Made by a program: the position numbers and the translations under genes. Below the pieces are notes generated by a model, which was given only the letters and a program-made list of their open reading frames with translations, had not been told where the DNA came from and did no database searches. Of a stretch of DNA of 48,526 bases, positions 40,603 to 47,983 are shown in pieces; position 1 is the first letter of the stretch, and each line of letters opens with the position of its first letter. The stretch is taken from contig NZ_LWHB01000054.1 of assembly GCF_001889065.1 (NCBI RefSeq), forward strand, positions 1 to 48,526, given 5' to 3'. This DNA is from Suttonella ornithocola. GTDB lineage: Bacteria; Pseudomonadota; Gammaproteobacteria; Cardiobacteriales; Cardiobacteriaceae.

Positions 40603-41846
40603 TCTGTAGTCCTATCGGTTGAGTCTTTGACTGGTTCTTTCCCTACGTTGTCAATCGTCGTCATGTTTAGCTGCACTGTCAGCACGTCCGCTCCCTCTAT
40701 ACGCGGTAAATCTTCAAGCGCTCGCACATCGTTACGAGTCATAATGCCGTTTTGTACCATCAAGTTATAAAAGTTTGCACGTTCCCCGCTGTTAGCGCGC
40801 AACAACCCTTCAACCGCGAACTTGGGTCTATATTGCTGTCTTTCGATGGGAGTAAGGAGTTTTCGGCTAATCGTTTGCTCAATGCGCACCAGTGTGGGGC
40901 GTAACGAGTAGGTTAAAAACCCTTGGTTCATACCCTCTAGTGAGGACGCCCAACTGCTCGCTTTGTCATAATGCCCGATTAGCTGTGGTGGCACACCAAA
41001 AGCACGACAGATTTCTTCAATGCCAAAGTATTTACTTTCAATGACTTGCGCGTCTTTTGGGTTAATCTTAATACCGTTTGCGGTTACAGGCTCAATGCCA
41101 TTTTCTAGTAGCATATAGCTATCGGCATTCTCTGGCTGTTGATAACGCACTAGATTTTCTCTAAAGACTTGGCGTTGTTCTGGAGATAATAAGGTCGGGA
41201 ATTTGAAAAATCCGCCAATTTTTAAGCCTTTTTTCCAGTCGTTGGCAGTAAATCGGTTTAAATCCATTTGCGCGCCAATCGCTTCTGCCGCATATTGTAT
41301 GGGCGACAACCCAGTCAAACCATCGAGCGTAAAGCCACGAACATGAAAAATATCCGCCTCGCTATACTCATCGGCATAGCCTGTCTTACTATATTGATAG
41401 ATTATCGCGCCTGTTTTATCGCGTTTTACCCGCATTGCTTGCGGGTCTAGTGGCTCTAAGCTAATAATACGATTGCCACCGCGTGTAATTAACGCGTAAG
41501 CGTTGCCCCATAGGTCTAGACTCGCAATCATCACTTCCCAAAACTCTGATGCGCACATATCCGCATTTGGTGCGTCATGTAAGAGCTTATAAAGCGGGTG
41601 ATTGTCGCTGATATTTTTTTCAGTATCCCGTAAATGAATGGGTAGCGTGCTAATGGTTTGACTACGCAAACGCACACACGCCCAAACGGCGGAGAGTTTT
41701 AGGCTGTTATCAACGCTAACACTACTCCCCATTGGCGTTGGCGTGCTATCGTACGGGTAGACAGTTGCATTTTTATCAAGGCGTTGTCGTCCAAACAATC
41801 CTCCTAGCCACTCTCTAACAGCAGCGGTGTTAAGGGTTATGTTCAT
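40599..41846 (-). CDS. Portal protein (HK97 family)
   Basis: A 415-residue portal of the HK97 / SPP1-type family: LKLSAVWACVRLRSQTISTL, FHVRGFTLDGLTGLSPI, QVIESKYFGIEEICRAFGVP. It is a twelve-fold ring for DNA entry and exit. It overlaps TerL by 4 bp. Confidence 0.96.
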   Translation of the reverse strand: MNITLNTAAVREWLGGLFGRQRLDKNATVYPYDSTPTPMGSSVSVDNSLKLSAVWACVRLRSQTISTLPIHLRDTEKNISDNHPLYKLLHDAPNADMCASEFWEVMIASLDLWGNAYALITRGGNRIISLEPLDPQAMRVKRDKTGAIIYQYSKTGYADEYSEADIFHVRGFTLDGLTGLSPIQYAAEAIGAQMDLNRFTANDWKKGLKIGGFFKFPTLLSPEQRQVFRENLVRYQQPENADSYMLLENGIEPVTANGIKINPKDAQVIESKYFGIEEICRAFGVPPQLIGHYDKASSWASSLEGMNQGFLTYSLRPTLVRIEQTISRKLLTPIERQQYRPKFAVEGLLRANSGERANFYNLMVQNGIMTRNDVRALEDLPRIEGADVLTVQLNMTTIDNVGKEPVKDSTDRTTE

Positions 41847-43366
41847 ACAATCACCATATTGTTAAAAAAATCATCCATTTGCTCGCTCGTAATTACAGGT
41901 TCTGACAATTTTTGGCTTGCGCCAAACGCCATCGCTAACGCTACAATCCCGTCAATCCGACCGCTTGCTTTAAATTTATCAAGCTTGCGATTGCCCGCTG
42001 GGTCGCGTTGTAATACCGCATTAGCCGCACACATGGTTAAGACAGGATGATTGCCGTGTCTAATTTGTTTGTTAAGTAATGCTGCCTCCAGCGCATCAAT
42101 CGCGGGCGACATATCTTTAAATCCTTGCCCATACTCAATCATCGGCAAGGAAAGCCCTGCGCGGTCAAGCTCACCTTTAAAAATATCCATGCGCCAGCGG
42201 TCATAAGCAATGCCGCACACGTTTAAATCCGCCAAAATGTCCGCCATATCCGCTACCACATGAGCATAATCCACGGTAGCCGATGGCGTGGTGTGTATGT
42301 AACCCTCACGCGCCCAAACGTCATAAGCCGCTCGGTCGCGTTTAGAGCGGTCAGTTATCCCCTCTTTTGGTGTCCAAAAATGCGGTTCAACGTGCCAAAT
42401 ACCCGCTAAATCTCGCCCAATCAATACCAGTGCGGTTAGGTCTGTACGCGCAGATAAATCTAGCCCTGCGTAAACTTCCATATCTTGTAGTGAGGACGGC
42501 ATCGCGCTGTTATCCGCCCAAACAGCCGCGCTGATAAATGGGTTGTTAGTTGATACCCGTTGATTGAGATTGAGGTTCCTGAAAGTGTTTTCAGCGGATG
42601 GCATTCGTGCCGCGTTTTCTGCTAGTTTTTCGAGGTCGCGCAATGAGCGGAATTTACCGAGTGCTGGGTTGGCGGCTTTCCAACCGTCGCGGTCGAGTAC
42701 ATCGGCATCTTGAGGAGCAGCGTAAACGTGGCTCACGATGTGAGGGTCTTGACTACGCTCAGCATCATCAATCCAGACGCTTAACAAATCAGCATCATTC
42801 GCCGCTTGTGTGCTAATTGCAATCAACAATGGATGCTCATGCGCACCTTGCGCAGTAACAATCGCATCAACGAAATCATTCTGCGCACCTTGGACTTGCC
42901 CGACCTCATCTAAGATTGCTAAAACAGGTGATAACCCTTGCGCGGTTTTTCCTTCTGCCGCAAGCGCTTTATACTCTGTGTTCATCGGCAGTCCGTGCAA
43001 ACGTTTACCCGACGGGATAATGTGTATGATGTCTTGCAAGTCAGGATTGAGGTTAATCATTTTTACTGCAAGATTAAACACCAGCGCCGCTTGCTCTCGA
43101 CTCATCGCACCACTAACAATCTGGCTGTTAAGCTTTGCTTCTGGTCCGACCAAATGGGTCAACAGCAAACACGCAATTAGACCGGTCTTACCATTTTTGC
43201 GCCCAATAGATAAAATTGCTTTTTCAGTGCCTACCGGATTGTCATAAACGTCAATGATAAATTGCTTTTGAAAAGGTTCTAGCTTCAAGCCTTTACCAAC
43301 GTGGACGCCCTCTGGAATACGGCAAAAAGCCTCAATAAAAGCAATTACTTTTTCTGCGCGGGTCAT
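41843..43366 (-). CDS. Terminase large subunit
   Basis: A 507-residue packaging motor of the phage terminase family (HK97-type). ATPase motifs: ILSIGRKNGKTGLIACLL (Walker A variant), VLAILDEVGQ (Walker B). The nuclease domain has YAGLDLSARTDLTALVLIGR and AYDRWRMDIFKGEL. The start overlaps the TerS stop (ATGA). Confidence 0.96.
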   Translation of the reverse strand: MTRAEKVIAFIEAFCRIPEGVHVGKGLKLEPFQKQFIIDVYDNPVGTEKAILSIGRKNGKTGLIACLLLTHLVGPEAKLNSQIVSGAMSREQAALVFNLAVKMINLNPDLQDIIHIIPSGKRLHGLPMNTEYKALAAEGKTAQGLSPVLAILDEVGQVQGAQNDFVDAIVTAQGAHEHPLLIAISTQAANDADLLSVWIDDAERSQDPHIVSHVYAAPQDADVLDRDGWKAANPALGKFRSLRDLEKLAENAARMPSAENTFRNLNLNQRVSTNNPFISAAVWADNSAMPSSLQDMEVYAGLDLSARTDLTALVLIGRDLAGIWHVEPHFWTPKEGITDRSKRDRAAYDVWAREGYIHTTPSATVDYAHVVADMADILADLNVCGIAYDRWRMDIFKGELDRAGLSLPMIEYGQGFKDMSPAIDALEAALLNKQIRHGNHPVLTMCAANAVLQRDPAGNRKLDKFKASGRIDGIVALAMAFGASQKLSEPVITSEQMDDFFNNMVIV

Positions 43367-43818
43367 TGCGGTCTCGCTATTAAACTGCCCATATCATCCA
43401 ATGTCTGCCCCGCTTTTCGCTGCTTAGTCGCTCTTTTTGCACTGTCTTCACTTTTCCCAACAGTCGCCTCTGCGTGTATGTGCAATTTCGTCGAGTATGA
43501 CAGCGCAAGACGGCTTAATTTTTCTAGCCGCGATATTGCAGGGTTATCGACAGGCGTTCCACGTTCGTTAATTAGCGTCAATCCTTGCGCGGCTATATCT
43601 GTATGGCTCTGCTCAATATAAGCAAGCAATTTAGACAAATTCCAAGCGTGCGCTAAATCGATTGCTGTCCAGTCCTCGCGCGCACGCGCGCGTGTAATGT
43701 CATGCCAGTAAAATAACTCTTGGTTAGTAAGAGGTTTTGGCGGTTCTATCGCCATACTCGCACCAGCAAAAGCTGCGACGGTAGCAGCGGTGCTGTCGCT
43801 TCTTTTTCTTCTCGTCAT
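43363..43818 (-). CDS. Terminase small subunit (P27-like)
   Basis: A 151-residue helical protein located directly before TerL. The region DWTAIDLAHAWNLSKLLAYI and the helix after it fit P27-like small terminases, which recognise the packaging site. The N-terminus is basic (MTRRKRSDS). Assignment rests on position and general features. Confidence 0.8.
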   Translation of the reverse strand: MTRRKRSDSTAATVAAFAGASMAIEPPKPLTNQELFYWHDITRARAREDWTAIDLAHAWNLSKLLAYIEQSHTDIAAQGLTLINERGTPVDNPAISRLEKLSRLALSYSTKLHIHAEATVGKSEDSAKRATKQRKAGQTLDDMGSLIARPQ

Positions 43819-43892
43819 AGTCTGGATTTTTTTCGGTTAGCATTAAAAAAGAGTTAGGGGCGGCGGTCGCTAAGAGGGCAATTTTGAACTTT

Positions 43893-44210
43893 TTACCCGC
43901 CCCCGTACCAGTGGTGGTTTGGGTCAAGCGGAAATCCTTTTTCGTTACATCCAATTTTTGAATTTTCTTCGCGCTGTTTGATGCTGTCGTGACAATGCTT
44001 ACACAGTGATTGCCAATTAGTCTTATCCCAAAATAACCTAGCGTCGCCTTTGTGCGGGATAATATGGTCTACAACGGTAGCAGGCGTTATTCTCCCTTCA
44101 CGCTGACAATAAACGCAAAGCGGATGATGAGATAAATAATGTTCGCGTGCTTTGCGCCATCTACCATCATAGCCACGTTGTTTTGTTGTCTTACCATTGC
44201 GCCAGCTCAT
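43893..44210 (-). CDS. HNH endonuclease
   Basis: A 105-residue HNH nuclease: zinc Cys pairs HPLCVYCQREG and CKHCHDS, catalytic VVDHIIPHKGD and N in TNWQSL. HNH proteins next to terminase genes assist cos cleavage and packaging in HK97-like phages. The ATG at 44210 follows AAGGG; the longer frame overlaps the previous gene. Confidence 0.92.
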   Translation of the reverse strand: MSWRNGKTTKQRGYDGRWRKAREHYLSHHPLCVYCQREGRITPATVVDHIIPHKGDARLFWDKTNWQSLCKHCHDSIKQREENSKIGCNEKGFPLDPNHHWYGGG

Positions 44211-44211
44211 C

Positions 44212-44517
44212 TTATCGACCCTTAACCACCGTTTCGTAAATGCGGTCAATCTTAGCGCCCATATCGCGCATATCTGCTTTTAACTGAGCAGCAGCATTAT
44301 TAGCTTGCATCTCAATCCTTGTGTCTGCAGCTTTACGCTCATTTTCTTCTCGCGCTAGCATTGAGCGATACTCTGCTTGCATCGTGTCCATTTGCTGTCT
44401 AATTAACGCCCTGTCTTGTAAACCGGCGTAATAGCTGCCAAAGCCTGCTGCGACAAATGCAAATACAGCGATTGCAGTCGTAATGTTAATTTCCCATTTA
44501 TATTCAATTTTCGGCAC
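44212..44517 (-). CDS. Single-TM coiled-coil protein of the lysis region
   Basis: A 101-residue protein with one membrane helix (TTAIAVFAFVAAGFGSYYAG, about residues 13-31) and a charged coiled coil to the end. It overlaps the o-spanin gene by 14 bp. It could be a holin or holin regulator, as no other clear holin is visible, but its topology does not match a standard holin class. Confidence 0.6.
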   Translation of the reverse strand: MPKIEYKWEINITTAIAVFAFVAAGFGSYYAGLQDRALIRQQMDTMQAEYRSMLAREENERKAADTRIEMQANNAAAQLKADMRDMGAKIDRIYETVVKGR

Positions 44518-44746
44518 AATTCACCTCTAATAATCTAATGTATGCTTTTAATGCTTCTTCTCTCCGCACGAGCTTTGCGTACGTTTCATCACTTAGCGGC
44601 TCAAGTTCAGTTGTTGCAATTTTTGCAAGCACTGGTTTCGGTGGGCATGGATGATTGACTATAACGGGATACGGCTTGACACACGCAGATAGCAGACACG
44701 CTAAGATGCTTGCTTTAATCACGTTCAAAATAATCTCTTTTGCCAC
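44504..44746 (-). CDS. Rz1-like outer membrane spanin lipoprotein
   Basis: An 80-residue protein with signal and lipobox ASILACLLSAC, a proline-containing segment (HPCPPKPV) and a helical C-terminus. It overlaps the Rz-like gene by 32 bp in another frame, the typical overlapped spanin pair. Together they fuse inner and outer membranes in the last lysis step. Confidence 0.8.
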   Translation of the reverse strand: MAKEIILNVIKASILACLLSACVKPYPVIVNHPCPPKPVLAKIATTELEPLSDETYAKLVRREEALKAYIRLLEVNCAEN

Positions 44747-44975
44747 TTTCTAATTCTCTATCTACTTCTGCTTGCGCTTGATTGTTTGCCCTGATTGCTG
44801 CATTAATGCGTTGACTATGCGCAACGTGTGCTTGATTGTTAATCATTAGCTGCTCGGCTTCTCGCTCTGCCTGCTCCGCACGTTGTCTTTGTCTGACCGT
44901 ATACCCGCCAAGAGTAACTACTGTCAGCACAAACGCACTCAGCCAAGCAAGCATAGTCTTTAATCGTGCAATCAT
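44715..44975 (-). CDS. Rz-like inner membrane spanin
   Basis: An 86-residue protein with an N-terminal membrane helix (MLAWLSAFVLTVVTLGGYTV) and a charged periplasmic coiled coil (RQRAEQAEREAEQLM). It overlaps the endolysin stop by 4 bp and contains the start of the Rz1-like gene. It serves as the inner-membrane part of the spanin complex. Confidence 0.8.
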   Translation of the reverse strand: MIARLKTMLAWLSAFVLTVVTLGGYTVRQRQRAEQAEREAEQLMINNQAHVAHSQRINAAIRANNQAQAEVDRELESGKRDYFERD

Positions 44976-45718
44976 TGCCGCACCAGCTTCACAATCAGCG
45001 TTAGACCGCCAATCAGTAATAACGCTGCAATCGCCCAGTGGATAGGGCTATTACCGCTAAACACCGATAAAATTCCGCCCGCTTGAGCAGCAATCGCACC
45101 TGCTGCGGTTGGGTTTCTTATTGCGTCATTGATAGCTGCTGACCACTTTTCTTCGCCATAAGCGCCGCCATCTGCCGGTTTTTGCTCTGCTTTTGGCGTT
45201 ACGCCTTTGCACATAGATAGAGCGATAATTTGCACGTTTGTTACTCTGCTCGTCCAGCCCTTGCCAAACGTATCCCATGTTTTTAGTCGCTTCATGAACG
45301 CCAATCGCTCGTCGCATAGCTGAGTGGCGAGTAAACAGCTATTTTGCTTTTTGAGAGCTTCTAATGTTTTAACGCCAATAATGCCATCCGCTTCAACACC
45401 GAGAAATGCTTGTAATGTCTTAACAGCACGCGATACGCCACTGTTAACCGCAAAATCAAACATCGCATAATCTAAGCCGCTTGGCAGCTCGTCGAAACGA
45501 ATTGGGTTTGCGTACTGCTCTCTATAAATTTGGTCAACATCGTGCTTTTCGATTAGCTTTACCGAGCGTGTCGGTAATCCATGATGCTGTTGCCAAGCAT
45601 CATAAGTGCGTTGCGTAATCCCGAAATTTGTTGCGCCACCGGGGTCTTTAGGATGATTTGAATACCCGCCCTCTGCTTGCAAAACCCATCCAAGTGCCTT
45701 TTGATAGTTTTCTTTCAT
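44972..45718 (-). CDS. GH108-type endolysin with C-terminal membrane anchor
   Basis: A 248-residue muramidase. The glycoside hydrolase 108 domain starts at residue 1 (ALGWVLQAEGGYSNHPKDPG with the catalytic Glu, then GGATNFGITQRTY). It is followed by the predicted peptidoglycan-binding part (AMFDFAVNSGVSRAVKTLQA, GVEADGIIGVKTLEAL). The last 40 residues are a Gly/Ala-rich linker and a membrane helix (HWAIAALLLIGGLTLIVKLV). There is no N-terminal signal. The ATG at 45718 is chosen because the family starts here; the upstream frame crosses two terminators. Confidence 0.9.
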   Translation of the reverse strand: MKENYQKALGWVLQAEGGYSNHPKDPGGATNFGITQRTYDAWQQHHGLPTRSVKLIEKHDVDQIYREQYANPIRFDELPSGLDYAMFDFAVNSGVSRAVKTLQAFLGVEADGIIGVKTLEALKKQNSCLLATQLCDERLAFMKRLKTWDTFGKGWTSRVTNVQIIALSMCKGVTPKAEQKPADGGAYGEEKWSAAINDAIRNPTAAGAIAAQAGGILSVFSGNSPIHWAIAALLLIGGLTLIVKLVRQ

Positions 45719-45734
45719 AAACCACCCGCTAAAA

Positions 45735-45762
45735 ATAAAAAAAGCCCGTCCGAAGACAGGCA
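45735..45762 (-). terminator. Tandem late terminator 3
   Basis: Minus-strand stem GCCTGTC-TTCG-GACGGGC with a UUCG tetraloop followed by a T-run. It lies 17 bp ahead of the endolysin start. Confidence 0.88.
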
Positions 45763-45791
45763 GGCGCGGAGAAACTTTCACATAAATCCGC

Positions 45792-45819
45792 ATAAAAAAA
45801 GCCCCACCGAAGTGAGGCT
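45792..45819 (-). terminator. Tandem late terminator 2
   Basis: Minus-strand stem GCCTCAC-TTCG-GTGGGGC with a UUCG tetraloop followed by TTTTTTT. Second of three in a row between the late promoter and lysis genes. Confidence 0.9.
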
Positions 45820-45844
45820 GTAACTTATTGAAATCTCTGAATTG

Positions 45845-45869
45845 AACTATGGCGATAATCACCATAGTT
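45845..45869. promoter_or_regulatory. 25-bp near-perfect palindrome
   Basis: AACTATGGCGAT and ATCACCATAGTT form an inverted repeat with one mismatch around a single central base pair. It lies among the late terminators. It may be a regulator-binding site or an RNA hairpin without a T-run. Confidence 0.45.
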
Positions 45870-45932
45870 AAAAATGTCCTAACTAATGTTCGCTTTTTTT
45901 GTCCGATATTAAAAAGCGGGCAATAAATAAGT

Positions 45933-45951
45933 TGGGGTCATTATGACCCCA
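45933..45951. promoter_or_regulatory. 19-bp perfect palindrome, possible operator
   Basis: TGGGGTCAT-T-ATGACCCCA is a perfect dyad. A TTGACA lies next to it (45956-45961, minus strand) but without a matching -10. The symmetry and length suit a dimeric repressor; the binding protein is unknown. Confidence 0.5.
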
Positions 45952-45971
45952 GGATTGTCAAATCGCAGATA

Positions 45972-46002
45972 CAAAAAAGCCCCGTACGAAAGTACAGGGC
46001 TT
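45972..46002 (-). terminator. Tandem late terminator 1
   Basis: Minus-strand stem AAGCCCTGTAC-TTTC-GTACGGGGCTT followed by TTTTTT, the first terminator met by transcripts from the promoter at 46065. It is the likely counterpart of lambda tR'. Confidence 0.9.
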
Positions 46003-46064
46003 GCCATTTTAGTGAAATTAGAGAGGTAAACGTTATATACATAACTTTCGCCACTCTACCTGAA

Positions 46065-46093
46065 AGTATATAGTTTCATCCTTGGATTGTCAA
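46065..46093 (-). promoter_or_regulatory. Late promoter (pR'-like)
   Basis: TTGACA (46088-46093) and TATACT (46065-46070) with a 17-bp spacer on the minus strand, close to perfect sigma-70 consensus. It begins 8 bp after the Q-like gene's stop codon and is followed by three terminators before the lysis genes, exactly the logic of lambda pR' and tR'. Confidence 0.85.
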
Positions 46094-46101
46094 TTTTTTA
46101 A

Positions 46102-46467
46102 TTATGGAACAATTTTTGCAATTATAAATGTGTAGGCGTGCTGTCTTTTTTGTCGTACATTCTCTGCATTAGTAAATTTCCACCGTCTATTTCTCACTAC
46201 ATCTTTATCACTAAAAATGCCATAAAAAAACCTTGCTTCAATAGCGTTAAAGCTATTCGGAAACCACTGCTTTAAACTCTGTAAAATCCGTCCGATTTTC
46301 TCACCCTCATCATCTGTCAACTGCGGTATGCCATCGATATCAATCGTGCGAGGGATTTGTTTGGCAAACTCAGCACAAGGCGGATAGCCGAGTTTGCGCC
46401 ATTCTTCACCTGTCCGCGCCCAACGCGCATAGCCCCAAAGTAAGGCTTCTACTTCGCTATTTGTCAT
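46102..46467 (-). CDS. Q-like late antitermination protein (DUF1133-like)
   Basis: A 121-residue protein with LLWGYARWARTGEEWRKLGY at the N-terminus and a helix-rich C-terminus (AIEARFFYGIFSDKDVVRNRR). This resembles DUF1133 / small antiterminator-Q proteins. Function is strongly suggested by position: it lies directly before a consensus promoter and three tandem terminators that precede the lysis and structural genes. The ATG at 46467 overlaps the stop of the 50-residue gene (ATGA); the longer frame would overlap it fully. Confidence 0.8.
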   Translation of the reverse strand: MTNSEVEALLWGYARWARTGEEWRKLGYPPCAEFAKQIPRTIDIDGIPQLTDDEGEKIGRILQSLKQWFPNSFNAIEARFFYGIFSDKDVVRNRRWKFTNAENVRQKRQHAYTFIIAKIVP

Positions 46468-46616
46468 CGCGCCTCTCTTATTCTTTCTGCTCTTTCTCGC
46501 CCACCATCTAACGGTATGATTTTTTTCGGTGTCGGTGCGATAGTTTGTAAACAACAGTAAATAGACATCACTATCAAGACGGCGAACATTAACAATAACG
46601 GACGATAATCATTCAT
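46464..46616 (-). CDS. 50-residue membrane protein between rusA and Q
   Basis: A short gene: MNDYRPLLLMFAVLIVMSIY then a basic amphipathic tail (RERAERIREAR). One transmembrane helix. The ATG overlaps the RusA stop (ATGA) and its TGA overlaps the Q ATG, so it is translationally coupled on both sides. This tight fit supports a real gene. Function unknown. Confidence 0.7.
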   Translation of the reverse strand: MNDYRPLLLMFAVLIVMSIYCCLQTIAPTPKKIIPLDGGRERAERIREAR

Positions 46617-46996
46617 AAGCGCTCAATCTCCATTCTTGCTGGCTCTTCATCTCCATTATTTTTTTCATTTTTCTTATCAACTTTATCCACTCGGACTATC
46701 AGCAATGGATTAAAATTACTGTCATCTACCCCAATAGCCTTAGCAAATCCATCTAATGCGGGTTTACTCGCCGCTAAAAGATTATCGTTATCACGTCGGC
46801 GCTTATCCGGAAGATAAAAAGTAACTTTAATGCCGTTTGATACATCTGCGCCTCGCCACCCCGCCTGTAAAGTCAGAAAATAAGCGTCTTCCCGTGCCTT
46901 TAATTTAGCTTTATGTGTAACAGCCCAGTGTCTACCATTTTTATTGTTAGGCATCAATTCCGATGGAGGGAAAGGTAAAGTAACCCGATAATTCAT
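46613..46996 (-). CDS. rusA: RusA-type Holliday junction resolvase
   Basis: A 127-residue protein: LPFPPSELMPNNKNGRHWAV at the start, and the catalytic Asp cluster in LPDKRRRDNDNLLAASKPAL and AIGVDDSNF. RusA-type resolvases cut recombination intermediates and are common in lambdoid nin regions. The C-terminus has an acidic-lysine tail. ATGA overlaps on both sides. Confidence 0.94.
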   Translation of the reverse strand: MNYRVTLPFPPSELMPNNKNGRHWAVTHKAKLKAREDAYFLTLQAGWRGADVSNGIKVTFYLPDKRRRDNDNLLAASKPALDGFAKAIGVDDSNFNPLLIVRVDKVDKKNEKNNGDEEPARMEIERL

Positions 46997-47331
46997 AATC
47001 CCTCTCCTAGTTTTTGTTTTTCTTGTGGCGTCAATAGCGCAAATAACCTTAATTGCGTCCGTAATACCGCCTCATAAGCTTTGTATCTCACAAAATCACG
47101 TTCTAAGTCCGTATTCGTCCGTCTATCGATAGCGTCATGACACGCACTGCATACCCAAGCGACGTGTAAATCATGCGTTTTTGCGCCCATAATGCCTTGC
47201 GCGGGTAGTTGAATATGCGCCGCAACGGTTGTACTGGTATCGTGATTACACACGCCGTCAATCATTGCTGTGCATTGTTGTCCGCGTGCTTTATTGAGTA
47301 ACCATTGCTGGCGGTTTTTCTTATTGCTCAT
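46993..47331 (-). CDS. DUF1364 / NinG-region zinc-binding nuclease-like protein
   Basis: A 112-residue protein with paired Cys (QQCTAM...GVCNH, AWVCSACHDAID) and His (AAHIQLPAQGIMG), the DUF1364 pattern: HNH-like fold with zinc. Lambdoid phages carry it in the nin region. The ATG at 47331 fits the family start; a longer frame overlaps the small membrane gene. Confidence 0.82.
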   Translation of the reverse strand: MSNKKNRQQWLLNKARGQQCTAMIDGVCNHDTSTTVAAHIQLPAQGIMGAKTHDLHVAWVCSACHDAIDRRTNTDLERDFVRYKAYEAVLRTQLRLFALLTPQEKQKLGEGL

Positions 47332-47492
47332 ATACACCACAACATAATTGCCAAGCTGCACACAAACATCGTTACTCCTGCTAAAAAATAAATCCACTCC
47401 GAAAAGCCACTCTTAAACACACAGAGCGTTAAGCAATAGATACCGTAAAAAAATAGAACAAGATGCACAAAAACAAATGTTACCTTTAACAT
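47328..47492 (-). CDS. 54-residue two-TM membrane protein
   Basis: A short gene: two hydrophobic segments (VTFVFVHLVLFFYGIYCLTL and IYFLAGVTMFVCSLAIMLWC) with a short hinge. GGGAGG lies before the ATG at 47492, and the TGA overlaps the next ATG. It is placed between NinB and DUF1364. Function unknown; it resembles no holin I can name, but two-TM topology would allow it. Confidence 0.7.
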   Translation of the reverse strand: MLKVTFVFVHLVLFFYGIYCLTLCVFKSGFSEWIYFLAGVTMFVCSLAIMLWCI

Positions 47493-47494
47493 CA

Positions 47495-47983
47495 CTACCT
47501 CCCGATATCCGCATAACCTGCTACCACAGGGTCAGGAATAAAAATCTGCAACTCATGCGCTGCCCAACGTCGAATATCCTCCACATAATCATTAAACGCC
47601 GCTTTCTCTAGCGTCTTTGTGGACGGCATAACTTCTATCCCCGCTACAAACACAGGCATTAAAAACCGACGTTTACAAAACTCATGGACAACATCTTTAA
47701 CGGTTAACCCCGCCTGCTTTAAAACAGCGTCGGTCTGCTCGCTTGCAAAAATACCCGGGTCGTTATCTATAATCGTCTTATAGACCACGCCCCATAAATA
47801 ACGGTTTTGCCGATGAGTGCGGGTTTGCTTTTCTTCCTCGATGCGCACTACCCAAATTTTTGCTTTTTTATTTTCGTGAGTGATACGGGAAAATCCCGCA
47901 TCACTTATCGGCAACGCTTGCACAGCGGCGAGAGCATTTGCTCTCACTTGTTCGCTGATTAGTCTGTATTGTTGCGGTTTCAT
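47495..47983 (-). CDS. ninB: NinB-like recombination protein
   Basis: A 162-residue protein of the NinB (Orf) type: KIWVVRIEEEKQTRTHRQNR followed by YLWGVVYKTI matches the RTLDQNRKLW-like core. NinB (lambda Orf) helps load recombinases onto single-stranded DNA. It overlaps the KilA-N gene by 4 bp. Sequence identity to lambda appears low. Confidence 0.75.
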   Translation of the reverse strand: MKPQQYRLISEQVRANALAAVQALPISDAGFSRITHENKKAKIWVVRIEEEKQTRTHRQNRYLWGVVYKTIIDNDPGIFASEQTDAVLKQAGLTVKDVVHEFCKRRFLMPVFVAGIEVMPSTKTLEKAAFNDYVEDIRRWAAHELQIFIPDPVVAGYADIGR

